NCBI RefSeq assembly: GCF_024438035.1
Contig: NZ_JANFQF010000003.1
Span: 248,001 to 312,000, forward strand
Source: Rhodococcus tibetensis
GTDB taxonomy: Bacteria > Actinomycetota > Actinomycetes > Mycobacteriales > Mycobacteriaceae
DNA length: 64,000 nucleotides
Direction: 5' to 3'
The position numbers and the translations under genes were made by a program. The notes under the pieces are model-generated. The model did not search any database. It had not been told where the DNA came from and saw only the letters and a program-made list of their open reading frames with translations. Positions 36,226-45,603 of the stretch are shown here, in pieces. Each line of letters starts with the position of its first letter. The first letter of the stretch is position 1.

Positions 36226-36756
36226 ATGAGATCCGCATCGTGGATGAGCGCGGTGGTTGGGGCGCTGTCCGTCGCCGCCGCTGCCACAGCGTGGCGGAGA
36301 GCGAACCTCGCCGACCAGGCGAGGCGCGCTGCCGAATACGAGCGGGACGCGGCGCTGGAGCAAGTCGCAGAGATGATGCGGACTGCTCGAGGCGCGCAGC
36401 GGACCTTCCCGGACCCGCAGAACGTCGACTTCCACGTCCGACGTATCCGCGGATCGATCGACCGGTTCCGGCTCCGCAATGCAGGAGCGAAACCGGCCAC
36501 GAACGTGCGATTCGTCATCGATCCGGAGGACCAGAAGAATCGCCGCGTTCCGACGCCACAATGGCTGGGCGACGCACCCGTAACCTTGCTGCCGAACCAA
36601 TGCGCTGACTTCGCAGCGAGCGCTCTCTCTCTCGTCGCCGGTTCCTGGCGGATCGTGTTCCCGGCATTCGTCACCGTGCTCTGCGACGAAGGCGACACCC
36701 CCGTACAGATAGACCTGCCGACTGCTGTCGTTGCCGAAGACGGTTCGATCGGCTGA
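36226..36756 (+). CDS. Hypothetical membrane-anchored protein
   Basis: This 176-residue protein starts MRSASWMSAVVGALSVAAAA, an uncleaved signal anchor. A helical coiled segment (LADQARRAAEYERDAALEQVAEMM) and a C-terminal beta-rich domain (about residues 70-170) follow. No catalytic motif. The start at 36226 begins the hydrophobic segment; the frame is open further upstream but lacks coding character there. Single gene, function unknown. Confidence 0.6.
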   Translation: MRSASWMSAVVGALSVAAAATAWRRANLADQARRAAEYERDAALEQVAEMMRTARGAQRTFPDPQNVDFHVRRIRGSIDRFRLRNAGAKPATNVRFVIDPEDQKNRRVPTPQWLGDAPVTLLPNQCADFAASALSLVAGSWRIVFPAFVTVLCDEGDTPVQIDLPTAVVAEDGSIG

Positions 36757-36809
36757 TCACCCGAAACAGCGACTCGTCGCCGGTGCAGCCCGCCATTCTG
36801 TTCACTGTT

Positions 36810-36823
36810 TTCTGAATACAGAA
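36810..36823. promoter_or_regulatory. Candidate metal-sensor operator
   Basis: TTCTGAATACAGAA is an interrupted palindrome with perfect 5-bp arms (TTCTG and CAGAA). It ends 19 bases before the regulator ATG at 36843. Its position over the promoter fits an ArsR/CmtR operator that is released by metal. Confidence 0.55.
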
Positions 36824-36842
36824 ATCAATGTACCGTGCAGGC

Positions 36843-37172
36843 ATGGAGACGCTGGTTCATCGCGATGCCCTGGCTCGCTTCGGTTATGCGCTGTCCGACT
36901 CGACGCGCACGCAGATCCTGCTGAGCCTGAGGTCGGGTCCTGGGTATCCGTCCGAACTCGCCGAGCAAATCGGAGTCTCCCGGCAGATTCTGTCGAATCA
37001 TTTGGCGTGCCTGCGCGGATGCGGTCTCGTTGTGGCCGTGCCCGAGGGCAGGCGTAGTCGTTACGAACTCGCTGATCCCCGCATCCGCACAGCACTGGAC
37101 GATTTGATCGGCCTGGTTCTCGCGGTCGACCCGTCATGCTGCCCGGACGCGGATACCGAGGGGTGTTGCTGA
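36843..37172 (+). CDS. cmtR: CmtR-like Cd(II)/Pb(II)-responsive ArsR repressor
   Basis: This 109-residue winged-helix repressor aligns end to end with what I recall of M. tuberculosis CmtR. The metal site on the recognition-helix region is kept: HLACLRGCGLV gives Cys56 and Cys60 (CmtR Cys57/Cys61), and Cys99/Cys100 stand where CmtR has Cys102. The extreme C terminus adds GCC. Metal binding releases DNA. The ATG at 36843 aligns with CmtR; an upstream in-frame ATG at 36828 overlaps the presumed operator region. The stop overlaps the next gene by one base (TGATG), so repressor and transporter form one operon. Confidence 0.85.
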   Translation: METLVHRDALARFGYALSDSTRTQILLSLRSGPGYPSELAEQIGVSRQILSNHLACLRGCGLVVAVPEGRRSRYELADPRIRTALDDLIGLVLAVDPSCCPDADTEGCC

Positions 37173-37867
37173 TGACTCCCGAACTCGGCTTTCCCGGACT
37201 CGAGCCGTCGCTGTCGATCGACCGCCGGAAGCTGCTGGCACGGCGTATTCAGTTGTTCGTGGCTGTGACGATCAGCTACAACGTGCTCGAGGCGATCATT
37301 GCTCTGACCGAAGGGGTACGGGTGTCCTCGACCGCACTGATCGGGTTCGGTTTCGACTCGGTGATCGAGGTTTCCTCTGCGGCAACGGTCGCCTGGCAGT
37401 TCGCAGGAAAGGACCCACAGTCGCGGGAGAAAACAGCACTGCGCATCATCGCGTTCTCGTTCTTCGGCCTCGCCCTCTATGTCACCGTCGACGCAGTCCG
37501 ATCGCTTCTCGGATTCGGCGAGGCACAACCGTCGATCGTCGGAATCGTACTGGCAGCAGTGAGTTTGGGTATCATGCCGGTGCTGTCGTGGGCGCAGAGG
37601 CGCGCGGGCCGAGAGCTCGGCTCACGCTCCGCCGTGGTGGATTCCAAGCAAACATTGCTGTGCACGTATCTCTCCGCCGTTCTGCTGGTCGGCTTGGTTC
37701 TCCACAGCCTGTTCGGTGTGTCCTGGGCCGACCCGATCGCCGCCCTCGTCATCGCCGTGATCGCCGTGAAAGAGGGCGTGGGCGCCTGGAGGGGCGACCC
37801 CTGCTGTCCGACACCGTTGGCTGCTGCTGATCACGACGGACCTCACTGCAACTGCTGCGACGACTGA
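37172..37867 (+). CDS. Cation diffusion facilitator (heavy-metal efflux)
   Basis: This 231-residue CDF-type transporter has about five to six membrane helices. Helix 2 contains GFGFDSVIEVSS, where CDF pumps place metal-binding acidic or histidine residues. There is no long cytoplasmic domain. Instead the C terminus is a short Cys/His-rich tail (DPCCPTPLAAADHDGPHCNC, then CDD) that could bind or deliver metal. It is translationally coupled to the CmtR-like repressor, so Cd, Pb or Zn export is likely. The M. tuberculosis CmtR partner is a P-type ATPase, so the transporter class has been swapped here. Confidence 0.85.
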   Translation: MTPELGFPGLEPSLSIDRRKLLARRIQLFVAVTISYNVLEAIIALTEGVRVSSTALIGFGFDSVIEVSSAATVAWQFAGKDPQSREKTALRIIAFSFFGLALYVTVDAVRSLLGFGEAQPSIVGIVLAAVSLGIMPVLSWAQRRAGRELGSRSAVVDSKQTLLCTYLSAVLLVGLVLHSLFGVSWADPIAALVIAVIAVKEGVGAWRGDPCCPTPLAAADHDGPHCNCCDD

Positions 37868-37989
37868 CTTCGACGACAGATGCAGAGAGACGGCCGGCCC
37901 CGAGATCGGAACGAGCACGCGGATCTACCCGTGGAAGTCGGGTAGTGCTACTCATGTCTTTCGCAAACTCGACCACCAGGCTGGGTTCT

Positions 37990-38277
37990 ATGACACCGAC
38001 ACCGACATCCAGAACGACCACCGCCTTTTTCGTCCAGGCGGGTATCGCCTTTGCGATCAGTTTCGCGGGGTCGCTCATCGGGATCGCCTACCTGCCGATC
38101 GATCCGTGGCAGCGAGGATTTCTCTGCATGACCTTACTGTTCCTGGTGACGAGTACGTTTACGCTTGCCAAGGTGGTGCGCGATCACCAGGAAGCGTCGA
38201 CGGTGCGCGTCCGGGTGGACGAGGCGCGGCTCGAGAAGTTGATCACCGAGCACGACCCCTTCAAGACCGTGGCCTGA
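37990..38277 (+). CDS. YiaA/YiaB-family two-helix membrane protein
   Basis: This 95-residue protein contains the YiaAB domain: two membrane helices (AFFVQAGIAFAISFAGSLIG and FLCMTLLFLVTSTFTLAKVV) joined by YLPIDPWQRG, then a short charged tail. Function of the family is unknown. Start at 37990 (MTPTPTSRTT) is preferred because AGGCTGGG lies upstream; in-frame ATGs at 37945 and 37954 are alternatives. Confidence 0.75.
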   Translation: MTPTPTSRTTTAFFVQAGIAFAISFAGSLIGIAYLPIDPWQRGFLCMTLLFLVTSTFTLAKVVRDHQEASTVRVRVDEARLEKLITEHDPFKTVA

Positions 38278-38327
38278 TCGCGACCGCTCACCGCACAATA
38301 CTGTAGACAACTCGCTATGCTCCGGCG

Positions 38328-39239
38328 ATGAAGTTCGCGAGAACGTCGACTGTCCTACGCTCGGCCGTCACACTCTGCGCGGTGATTGTCAGTACCACAG
38401 CGCTTCCCACACTGGTGTCGGCGCAGCCCGCAGGCGCCGTGAGCACGGCATGTGGTGAGGCGCTGACACAGCCGGAGGTCGCGCGGATCGTTGCCCTCTC
38501 CGACCTGTCGACTCTCCCGGACACCCTGTCGCTCGGACGCCTCGAAGACGAGGTGGCGCGTCACGCCGAGATCACCGCTGTTCTCGTGCGCCACCACGAT
38601 CGCCGCGGACTGTTCTCCCTCGGACTCGACGCGGTGGAACACTCTGCGGTGATGCCTCTGCAGCGCGACCCCACGGCGTTCGCGGATCGCCACTGGGCAC
38701 ACGCGATCAGTTCGGATCTCCTGCGCCGGTATCTTCGTAACCTGCATGCCGAGTTCACGGGCGCCGCCGTCGAGCCGCAGTGGGAGCGGTACTTCTCGCT
38801 GTCGAAGCAATGCTCCCTCAGCCCCGCCCGCGTCGCCATGGTGGGATACAACGCGCACATCACGATGGATCTGGCACGGGCCGTTGCCTCTTCCGGCACC
38901 TCCACCGACGACATCCCCGGCTACTACAAAATCGTCGATTCCATTGCTCGCGACGGCGACACCATCGTCGCCGATACCAAAGATGTCTACGGTGCCGATC
39001 TCGGGCCGCTCTGGCGGTTCTACTTCGTCGGCGAGGGCCTCGATCGGCTGGCCGGCTCCGATGTTCCCTCGGACCTTCTCTTGCGCGCCGCGGACAGTGG
39101 CTACAACACTCTCACTCTCGCCAATGGCTTCGCTCTGCAATCGCCGGACTCGGCGCCTGCTGCCGAGTCGGAGATGGCGGCTCTGGTACAGGCCAACGAC
39201 GCCGCCCTCGGAGTCCTGTCCGACCTCGGTGGGCTCTGA
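38328..39239 (+). CDS. DUF5995 secreted protein
   Basis: This 303-residue protein has a cleavable signal peptide (TVLRSAVTLCAVIVSTTALP, cleavage near SAQPA). A mature domain of the DUF5995 type follows, with RRYLRNLHAEFTGAAVEPQW and VAMVGYNAHITMDLARAV. These helical motifs rich in His/Asp could bind metal, but no enzyme class is assigned. Single gene, convergent with the guanidine/urea-type operon, whose end is 14 bp away. Confidence 0.82.
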   Translation: MKFARTSTVLRSAVTLCAVIVSTTALPTLVSAQPAGAVSTACGEALTQPEVARIVALSDLSTLPDTLSLGRLEDEVARHAEITAVLVRHHDRRGLFSLGLDAVEHSAVMPLQRDPTAFADRHWAHAISSDLLRRYLRNLHAEFTGAAVEPQWERYFSLSKQCSLSPARVAMVGYNAHITMDLARAVASSGTSTDDIPGYYKIVDSIARDGDTIVADTKDVYGADLGPLWRFYFVGEGLDRLAGSDVPSDLLLRAADSGYNTLTLANGFALQSPDSAPAAESEMAALVQANDAALGVLSDLGGL

Positions 39240-39253
39240 GGGCAGCGCCCTCC

Positions 39254-41239
39254 TCACCCCACCGTCGCGAATTCCCCGGCAGCGGACCATCTCTGCCGTT
39301 CGGCGGCGAAGGCGACAGCCTGCCCGGCGCGGAATTCGCTGATCGAATCGGCGTGGGCGCTGAGAAACTGCTCGTGTTCGGCAAGTGAGAACGTGCCGTC
39401 GGTGATGTCGACGCCACCACCGCGCCCTGCCGCGACCTCGGATCGCAGATCCATCAGTTCCTCCGGTTCCACGGGATACCAGGAGATCCGGTCGAAGAAG
39501 CGAAGCAACCACGGCGTTCCGTCTTCGAACGGCCCCGACTTCTCGGGGTGCCGATGGTTCCACACTTGGGTGGTACGGCCGACGAACTGGTATCCCCCCG
39601 GTCCTTCCATTCCGTAGATGCACAGGTATGCCCCACCGATGCCGACCGCGTTCTCGGGGGTCCAGGTGCGTGCGGGGTTGTATTTCGTCGTCACCAGCCG
39701 ATGACGCGGATCGAGCGGCGTCGCCACGGGCGCACCGAGGTAGACGTCCCCGAGGCCGAGCACCATGTACTCGGCGCCGAACACCGTGTCGAAAACGTCG
39801 CCGACACTTCCGAGACCGTTCATGCGGCGGATGAACTCGATATTCCACGGGCACCAAGGAGCGTCGGCGCGAACTCCGTGCATATACCGCTGGATCGCTT
39901 CTCTCGTCGACGGATCGTCCCACGAGAGCGGCATCCGAACGGACCGACTCGGTACGACGAGCTCGTTCGCGGCCGGCAACGCGTCCTCGGCGTCACTGAG
40001 CAATCCCATGAGCTTGGGGATGGGCAGCACGTCCGGATCGACCCTGACCTGCAACGACCGGATCCCCGGGGTGAGGTCCAGCAGACCGCCAGGCTTCTCG
40101 ATCTCGAGCCGCTGATGCAAGGCATGCGCTCGGGCCCGCAGCGCGAGATCCAGGCTCATCTCACCGTATTCGACGAGGACATTGTCGTCGCCGGAGCGCC
40201 GATAGGTGACGGCTGTGTCGCCATCGCGCCGGGCGATCACGCCGTCGTCGCCGTCACCGGCCGTGGAGAAGACCGACGAGTGGACGGCGCGTCGGGCGGG
40301 ACCGAGCGCGCGGGTCGACGCCGCCCTTCCTGCCTTGATGGGTACGAATCGCACTGTGTCTCCCGGGGCCAGCTGACCCAGCTTCCATCGTTCCGCCGAG
40401 ACCACGGTGACCGGGCAGACGAATCCTCCGAGGCTCGGCCCATCCGGCCCCAACAGAATCGGCGTGTCTCCGGTGAAGTCCAACGCGCCGACGGAATACG
40501 CGTTGTCGTGAATGTTGGAGGGGTGCAGTCCCGCCTCCCCGCCGTCGGTGCGGGCCCAGTCGGGTTTCGGCCCGATCAGCCGCACCCCGGTGCGGTCCGA
40601 ATTGAAATGCACCTCGTAATCGGTCCCGTACAACGTGTCGATGTCGGACCGGGTGAAGAATTCGGGAGCGCCGTGCGGTCCTTCGGTGACCGCAAGTTCC
40701 CAGCGCTTGCACAGTGCCGGAAGATGTTCTGCGGGAACGGCCGTCGCATGGATCCCGTTCGCGTCACCGGTGACGAGAATGTCACCCTGTCGCAAGGTCC
40801 GGCCCTGGTGACCGCCGAACTTGCCGAGGGTGAACGTCGAGGCACTCCCGAGGTAGTCCTCGACCTCGAGGCCGCCCTGCACCAGCACGTAGACGCGCAG
40901 ACCGGGACCCGAAACCGTACCGACGTCGAGTACGCCCCCCGCCGGAACGTGTACCGGGCGCCACTGCGCCGCAAGGACGCCGTCGACGGTGACCGGTGCG
41001 GGTGCACCCGTCACACACACCACCGCGTCCCGGTCGAACTGCAGTGCTGGACCGGCCATGGCGCACTCGAGTCCGGCGGCGCCCTCATCGTTCCCGAGGG
41101 CGGTATTGCCGAGCCGGAAGGACAGATCATCCATGGGACCCGACGGCGGAACCCCGATGTGCCAGTACCCGGTCCGGCCAGGGAAGTCCTGCACCGTGGT
41201 GAGCATGCCCGGCCGCTGCACAGTGATCTTGCCGGTCAT
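39254..41239 (-). CDS. AHS2-AHS1 carboxyltransferase protein (urea/guanidine carboxylase type, no biotin domains)
   Basis: This 661-residue protein corresponds to the central carboxyltransferase part of urea (guanidine) carboxylase. The N-terminal AHS2/KipA domain (about 1-330) has [20 protein letters not shown] and [19 protein letters not shown]. The C-terminal AHS1/KipI domain (about 360-620) has [18 protein letters not shown] and [21 protein letters not shown] complete carboxylase also needs an N-terminal biotin carboxylase and a C-terminal biotinyl domain. Neither is fused here and neither follows in the operon. It overlaps the upstream DUF1989 gene by 4 bp. It may use a carboxylase encoded elsewhere or do another reaction on the same pathway. 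Confidence 0.85.
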   Translation of the reverse strand: MTGKITVQRPGMLTTVQDFPGRTGYWHIGVPPSGPMDDLSFRLGNTALGNDEGAAGLECAMAGPALQFDRDAVVCVTGAPAPVTVDGVLAAQWRPVHVPAGGVLDVGTVSGPGLRVYVLVQGGLEVEDYLGSASTFTLGKFGGHQGRTLRQGDILVTGDANGIHATAVPAEHLPALCKRWELAVTEGPHGAPEFFTRSDIDTLYGTDYEVHFNSDRTGVRLIGPKPDWARTDGGEAGLHPSNIHDNAYSVGALDFTGDTPILLGPDGPSLGGFVCPVTVVSAERWKLGQLAPGDTVRFVPIKAGRAASTRALGPARRAVHSSVFSTAGDGDDGVIARRDGDTAVTYRRSGDDNVLVEYGEMSLDLALRARAHALHQRLEIEKPGGLLDLTPGIRSLQVRVDPDVLPIPKLMGLLSDAEDALPAANELVVPSRSVRMPLSWDDPSTREAIQRYMHGVRADAPWCPWNIEFIRRMNGLGSVGDVFDTVFGAEYMVLGLGDVYLGAPVATPLDPRHRLVTTKYNPARTWTPENAVGIGGAYLCIYGMEGPGGYQFVGRTTQVWNHRHPEKSGPFEDGTPWLLRFFDRISWYPVEPEELMDLRSEVAAGRGGGVDITDGTFSLAEHEQFLSAHADSISEFRAGQAVAFAAERQRWSAAGEFATVG

Positions 41240-41892
41240 CGTCGTACTCCCGTCGGGCGGGTCACGATCATGCGCACCGGTGTCGGATCGAAACCGTTGC
41301 AGGGGTTGTTGATCTGCGGGCAATTGGACACAAGTACCAGAACATCTCGTTCCGCGCGCAGGGCAAGCCGCTTGCCGGGCGCCGACAGGCCGTCGACGAT
41401 TCCCAGTGTCCCGTCCGCCTCGACGGGAACATTCATGAAAAAGTTGATGTTCGACACGAGATCGCGCTTGCCTATCCCCCACTTCGAACCCTCGACCAGG
41501 AAGTTCTCGACGCACGCATGCTGATGTTTGGTGTGGTGGCCGTATCGCAGAGTGTTCGATTCTTGTGAGCACGCTCCGCCCACGGTGTCGTGGGAGCCGA
41601 CTTCGTCCGCCACCAGGGTCATCAAGGCATCGTGGTCGTCGGACCTCAAGACACTGCCGGTGGTGAGGAAGAGGTTGCGCTGCGAAGACACGGTCGCGGC
41701 CGCCGAATACCGCTGCCGGTCGTCGTCTGCGGCGTAGATCAGGGTGTCCACGGCCTGATTCCCGCACAGGTCGACAATGGTGAGGACGTCGCCGGCCTCG
41801 ACGACGGCGGACCACGGCCCGCGGGCGCCGACTTCTTCGTCCAGGACGACCGTTCCCGGTACCAGGGCCGCGGTCTCGATGCTGGTGGTCAT
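41236..41892 (-). CDS. DUF1989 protein (UAAP2 / carboxyguanidine deiminase-type subunit)
   Basis: This 218-residue DUF1989 protein is known as urea carboxylase-associated protein 2. It has [20 protein letters not shown], then [20 protein letters not shown], with ACVENF and [17 protein letters not shown], giving several Cys and His that in the family form a metal/active site. Related pairs (CgdA/CgdB) convert carboxyguanidine to allophanate. It is sandwiched with 2-4 bp contacts between its DUF1989 partner and the AHS protein. The ATG at 41892 is chosen over a frame start at 42006 that overlaps the partner. Confidence 0.85.
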   Translation of the reverse strand: MTTSIETAALVPGTVVLDEEVGARGPWSAVVEAGDVLTIVDLCGNQAVDTLIYAADDDRQRYSAAATVSSQRNLFLTTGSVLRSDDHDALMTLVADEVGSHDTVGGACSQESNTLRYGHHTKHQHACVENFLVEGSKWGIGKRDLVSNINFFMNVPVEADGTLGIVDGLSAPGKRLALRAERDVLVLVSNCPQINNPCNGFDPTPVRMIVTRPTGVRR

Positions 41893-41894
41893 GC

Positions 41895-42734
41895 CTACTC
41901 CTGCCCCTGTGACTGCGCAGCAGCCCAGACGTCTTCGGTATTGAGGTATGCGCGCCGGTATTCCGGCTCCGCTTCTGGCGGCACCTCGATGCGCCCGCCC
42001 GACCACGCGAGAACCTCGAGCGTGGTCGTGTCATAGGTCGGTGACGGGTCCACCGGGTGAGCGGTATTCGCAATCAGGACGATGAGCGGGAGATGGAGGA
42101 CGAGTTCGACCACAGTGTCCGGCCCGGCCGACCCGATGCTGTTCAGGGAGCCGTCCGCATCGACTCGTATGCCGTGGAACAACGACAGTGACGGTGGCAG
42201 ATCACGTCGGTCGAGGCCGTGTTTCGCCGCGGCCACCGTGAAGAGTTCGCGGCCTGCCGGTGACGGCGAATGCAGCGATCCGTCCCCATACTTCGCAGTG
42301 TTGGACGCGAGGGATGTGGTTCCGCACAAGGCGTCGTGGTGACCGGAGGTGTCGGCGACGACGGTGGCGAGCACCCGGCCCTGATCCGACAAAAGCGGAT
42401 GTCCCTCACCGATATACGCCTGCCACGGCACCTTGACGGTGTCGGCGACGTTCAACCGCTCCCACGGCGCATCCGCACGGAACAGCAGAACGTGTGCGCA
42501 GGCCCGTCCCTCCAGATCGCGCAACCGCAGGCGCGTTCCCCGATTGAGGACCTTGCTCGTGTATCGGCCACCGGGGACCGTCTCGGCCCACGTCAGGGCC
42601 GCCGGGTCCACCCCCGCCGGGGGCGTCGGCCACGCCGACGCCGGGACCACGGGCATCGATCGGGTGATCGCGCCCGCCTGGGCGCGCGCGTGTTCTTTCG
42701 CGGCAGTGGTGGTCGAGGTGTCCACTGAGGTCAT
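41895..42734 (-). CDS. DUF1989 protein (UAAP1 / carboxyguanidine deiminase-type subunit)
   Basis: This 279-residue DUF1989 protein is known as urea carboxylase-associated protein 1. It has [39 protein letters not shown] and [20 protein letters not shown], which match the family. It is expected to pair with the following DUF1989 protein as a heteromeric carboxyguanidine deiminase. An N-terminal Thr/Ala-rich tail of about 25 residues is outside the conserved part. It begins one base after the permease stop, so the four genes are one operon. Confidence 0.85.
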   Translation of the reverse strand: MTSVDTSTTTAAKEHARAQAGAITRSMPVVPASAWPTPPAGVDPAALTWAETVPGGRYTSKVLNRGTRLRLRDLEGRACAHVLLFRADAPWERLNVADTVKVPWQAYIGEGHPLLSDQGRVLATVVADTSGHHDALCGTTSLASNTAKYGDGSLHSPSPAGRELFTVAAAKHGLDRRDLPPSLSLFHGIRVDADGSLNSIGSAGPDTVVELVLHLPLIVLIANTAHPVDPSPTYDTTTLEVLAWSGGRIEVPPEAEPEYRRAYLNTEDVWAAAQSQGQE

Positions 42735-42735
42735 G

Positions 42736-44310
42736 TCAGGCTCCGATCGTGACGGGGTTCGGGACGGTTCGGCCGCGCGGGAAGCAAAGGATCCCGAGTG
42801 CGATCACGGCGGCGACCGTGACGGGTGCGGCCCACCGCAGAAGCGGGTAGTCCCCGCCCGGATCGAAGACTTCGGCTCGAGGCCACGACAGGTTCACCAC
42901 CATGAGGGCGCCGTAACCGACAGCCAGAATGTTCACGGGCAAGCCGAGCCGTCCGAGCGAGAAGAGACTCCGGCCGTCCACGTCGACCTGCGGACCACCG
43001 TGCGGCCACCCCTTCAGACGGCGGAGCAGGAGGGGCACCGTGACCATCAGATAGGCAAGGTAGATCAGGATGATGCAGACACTCGACAAGGTGGCGAAGA
43101 TCGCGGAGTTTCCGACGTTCACTGCGAGGATGGCGATGCAGACGATACCGATGAGGACGGACGGCGCAATCGGGGTCCCGGTGCGAGCGTTCACCTTCGA
43201 GAGCACCTGCGATGCAGGCAACCGACCGTCGCGAGCCATGGAGAACACCAACCGAGATGCCGCGGTTTGGATGGCGAGTGTGCAGACGAAGACGGCGACC
43301 GCGACATCGGCGAGAAGCAATGTGCCCCAGGGAGAGCTGAGAATTGACGACAACACGTAGGGCAGGCCCTCCGCGGCGAGGCGTCCGTCGGTCAGGCTCG
43401 GTGCCGCCATCAGCGCGCCGATGATCATCAGGCCACCACCGAGCGCCGAGACCGACAGCGCCAGCCGGATCGTGCGCGGTGCCACCCGTCGCGGGTTCCG
43501 CGTCTCCTCCGCGAGCTCGCCGGCCGAACCGAACCCGACCATCACGTAGGCGGCCATGAGACCGGACACGATCCAGGCCCAGCCGTAACCGGGGTCGGTG
43601 CCCGCCGTACCCGTGTCGAACACGACCTGCGGGCCCCGCTGCGCGTGGGTGAGGAACATGCCGACCACCGCGATGACTCCGACGATCTCGCAGGTGACAC
43701 CGATGTTGTTGATACGCGACATCCAGTTCACGCCGATGCAGTTGATGAAGGTGGTGAGCACCAAAAGGACCGACCCGAGCAGTACCGCATTGGCGGCGCC
43801 GCTCGCGGACGTCAATGTGCTGTCCTCGCCGAGGATCTGGAACCCACTCCACACGTTCGGAAGCACGACCTGCAGTGCGATTGCCGCGGCCGAGGCAGTA
43901 ACCATCTGCGCCAGGATCATGAACCAGCCGGCGAACCAGCCCACCACCTCCCCGCCCATCCGGCGGGACCACTGGTAGATGGCGCCGGAGATGGGGTACC
44001 GGGCGGCCAATTCGGCAAAGTTGAGCGCCACCATGAACTGACCGACGAACACCACCGGCCACGTCCAGAAGAACGCCGGCCCGGCGAAACCGAAACCGAG
44101 ACCGAATAATTGAAAGATTGTCGTGAGTATCGACACGAACGAGAATCCGGCCGCGAACGAGGCGAACTTGCCCAGCTTCCGGTGCAGTTGCTGCTCGTAG
44201 CCGAACGCACCGAGGTCGCCGGAGTCGTCGGCCGTCGCACCTCCGGACGGGACAGGAGGTGCATGTACCGCTGCGGACGGCACTTGCGCAGTCCTCGTTG
44301 GTGTACTCAA
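42736..44310 (-). CDS. APC-family permease of the urea/guanidine carboxylase type
   Basis: This 524-residue amino acid/polyamine permease has about 12 membrane helices. It closely resembles the permeases found beside urea (guanidine) carboxylase, including FGYEQQLHRKLGKFASFAAG, then SFVSILTTIFQLFGLGFGFA. It likely imports guanidine, urea or a related small cation. The start is TTG at 44310 behind an excellent AAGGAGAAGG site. Upstream in-frame codons back to 44469 run through the promoter region and are rejected. First gene of a four-gene operon, divergent from a TetR regulator. Confidence 0.88.
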   Translation of the reverse strand: MSTPTRTAQVPSAAVHAPPVPSGGATADDSGDLGAFGYEQQLHRKLGKFASFAAGFSFVSILTTIFQLFGLGFGFAGPAFFWTWPVVFVGQFMVALNFAELAARYPISGAIYQWSRRMGGEVVGWFAGWFMILAQMVTASAAAIALQVVLPNVWSGFQILGEDSTLTSASGAANAVLLGSVLLVLTTFINCIGVNWMSRINNIGVTCEIVGVIAVVGMFLTHAQRGPQVVFDTGTAGTDPGYGWAWIVSGLMAAYVMVGFGSAGELAEETRNPRRVAPRTIRLALSVSALGGGLMIIGALMAAPSLTDGRLAAEGLPYVLSSILSSPWGTLLLADVAVAVFVCTLAIQTAASRLVFSMARDGRLPASQVLSKVNARTGTPIAPSVLIGIVCIAILAVNVGNSAIFATLSSVCIILIYLAYLMVTVPLLLRRLKGWPHGGPQVDVDGRSLFSLGRLGLPVNILAVGYGALMVVNLSWPRAEVFDPGGDYPLLRWAAPVTVAAVIALGILCFPRGRTVPNPVTIGA

Positions 44311-44366
44311 GGGCCTTCTCCTTCGGCGAGAGCAATATCTGTCGATCGATAGTTTTCTCTCGCGCC

Positions 44367-44381
44367 TCACCCGATGGGTGA
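44367..44381. promoter_or_regulatory. Candidate TetR operator
   Basis: TCACCCGATGGGTGA is a perfect 6-bp inverted repeat around GAT, flanked by CGCG on both sides at slightly different distances. It lies between the divergent permease and TetR genes, a typical operator position. A second, weaker repeat (TATCTGTCGATCGATA) lies at 44336-44351. Confidence 0.5.
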
Positions 44382-44504
44382 CGCGGACGTATACAGATCG
44401 GCCCCGGCTGTAACAGGATCGTTGCAGAGGTTTCCGGGGTATGACGGAACGCTCACGGCGGGTGCCCACGGTGGCGTGGAGGACCGACCTGACATCATGA
44501 ACAG

Positions 44505-45233
44505 GTGACCACCGGGCCGGGACGACCGCGACTGACCAGCCAACGCAGACCGGGTCGGACGACGCCCGAGGAGATACTCGACGCCGCCGGAGAGCTGTTC
44601 ACCACCAAGGGCTTTGCTGCCACTTCGACACGCGAGATCGCCGACATGGTGGGCATCAGACAGGCATCGCTCTATCACCACTTCGCCAACAAGGAGGAGA
44701 TCCTGGTGGCGCTTCTCGAAGAAACGGTCTCCCCCGCGCTCGCCACCGCCCGACTACTCGCGACTGTCGATGCGCCGGCCGTCGTGCGCCTGCACGCCCT
44801 GGCCACCTATGACGTCACACAACTCACCGGCACGCGCTGGAATCTCGGTGCCCTCTACCTCTTGCCCGAACTACGCACCGAACGCTTCGCCCCGTTCCGC
44901 GCGCAACGCATGCGGCTGCGCTCCCACTACCAGCACTACGCCGAACAGGCGCTCATCGAGATCACGGGCGGCGACACCGAAGTGGTCCCCGGCCTCACCG
45001 ATCTCCCTTTCCGCATCGTCGAGAGCGCCATCGCGACCCGGGCCGACGTCGAGAGCGGAGCGGTACCGGTACCAGAGAGCGCTGATGCCGCGGCGCTCCT
45101 CGCCGACGCCTGCTTGCGCGCTCTCGGATGGGCGACGCCGCTCGACGGGATCCGTGCGCGTTCACGGGTTCTCCTCGCCGAGATGGCGGGCGGCACGCCT
45201 CGCGACCTCCGGCCGCCGAGGTCGGATCTGTGA
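44505..45233 (+). CDS. TetR-family transcriptional regulator
   Basis: This 242-residue regulator has an N-terminal TetR HTH: TPEEILDAAGELFTTKGFAA, then TREIADMVGIRQASLYHHFA. The C-terminal two thirds form the helical ligand domain. The start is GTG at 44505 in a short leader shared with the divergent permease, so it probably represses the guanidine/urea-type operon and itself. Ligand unknown. Confidence 0.88.
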   Translation: MTTGPGRPRLTSQRRPGRTTPEEILDAAGELFTTKGFAATSTREIADMVGIRQASLYHHFANKEEILVALLEETVSPALATARLLATVDAPAVVRLHALATYDVTQLTGTRWNLGALYLLPELRTERFAPFRAQRMRLRSHYQHYAEQALIEITGGDTEVVPGLTDLPFRIVESAIATRADVESGAVPVPESADAAALLADACLRALGWATPLDGIRARSRVLLAEMAGGTPRDLRPPRSDL

Positions 45234-45273
45234 GATAAACTCTGGCGAACGCTTACTACCTTGGGGGGTTATC

Positions 45274-45603
45274 TTGAGCGATGTCTTTGTCGTCACGGAC
45301 GGCATCAGGAATTACGGCGCCACCGCTGCGCAGGCCGCAGAGCAGATCAGTAGCGCTGCTGCGATCGACCTCGGTGCGGATCTCGCCGCGCTGGTGCCGG
45401 TGTTCGGCCCGATCGGAGCCGACTTCCTCGCGTCCTTCGCGGTGGCACAAGGCAACCATGCCAAGTCGGTGGCCGAACTGGCATCCCACTACGCCCACAC
45501 CGCTGTCGCGGCCGGGGCCACCGCCGCCTCCTACGATTCTGTCGACGCCGCCAACGGCGGCGCCCTGGGAGACATCGGCGGCGCCATCGGAGGCATCGCA
45601 TGA
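45274..45603 (+). CDS. EspC-like type VII secretion substrate
   Basis: This 109-residue helical protein is of the EspC/WXG100 type. It starts with TTG at 45274 behind a GGGGGG site (LSDVFVVTDGIRNYGATAAQ). The C-terminal region contains YDSVD, matching the YxxxD/E export signal of type VII (ESX) substrates. It overlaps the next gene by 4 bp (ATGA), like PE/PPE or EspC/EspB-type pairs that are exported together. No ESX core genes lie in the window. Confidence 0.72.
   Translation: MSDVFVVTDGIRNYGATAAQAAEQISSAAAIDLGADLAALVPVFGPIGADFLASFAVAQGNHAKSVAELASHYAHTAVAAGATAASYDSVDAANGGALGDIGGAIGGIA

Noticed and set aside
39548-41524. 658-codon rightward frame
   Set aside because: Antisense to the AHS2-AHS1 gene with shadow composition.
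44311-44504. Guanidine-I (ykkC) riboswitch before the permease
   Set aside because: I could not find the conserved ykkC core by eye; palindromic protein sites explain the region better. A covariance search would decide.
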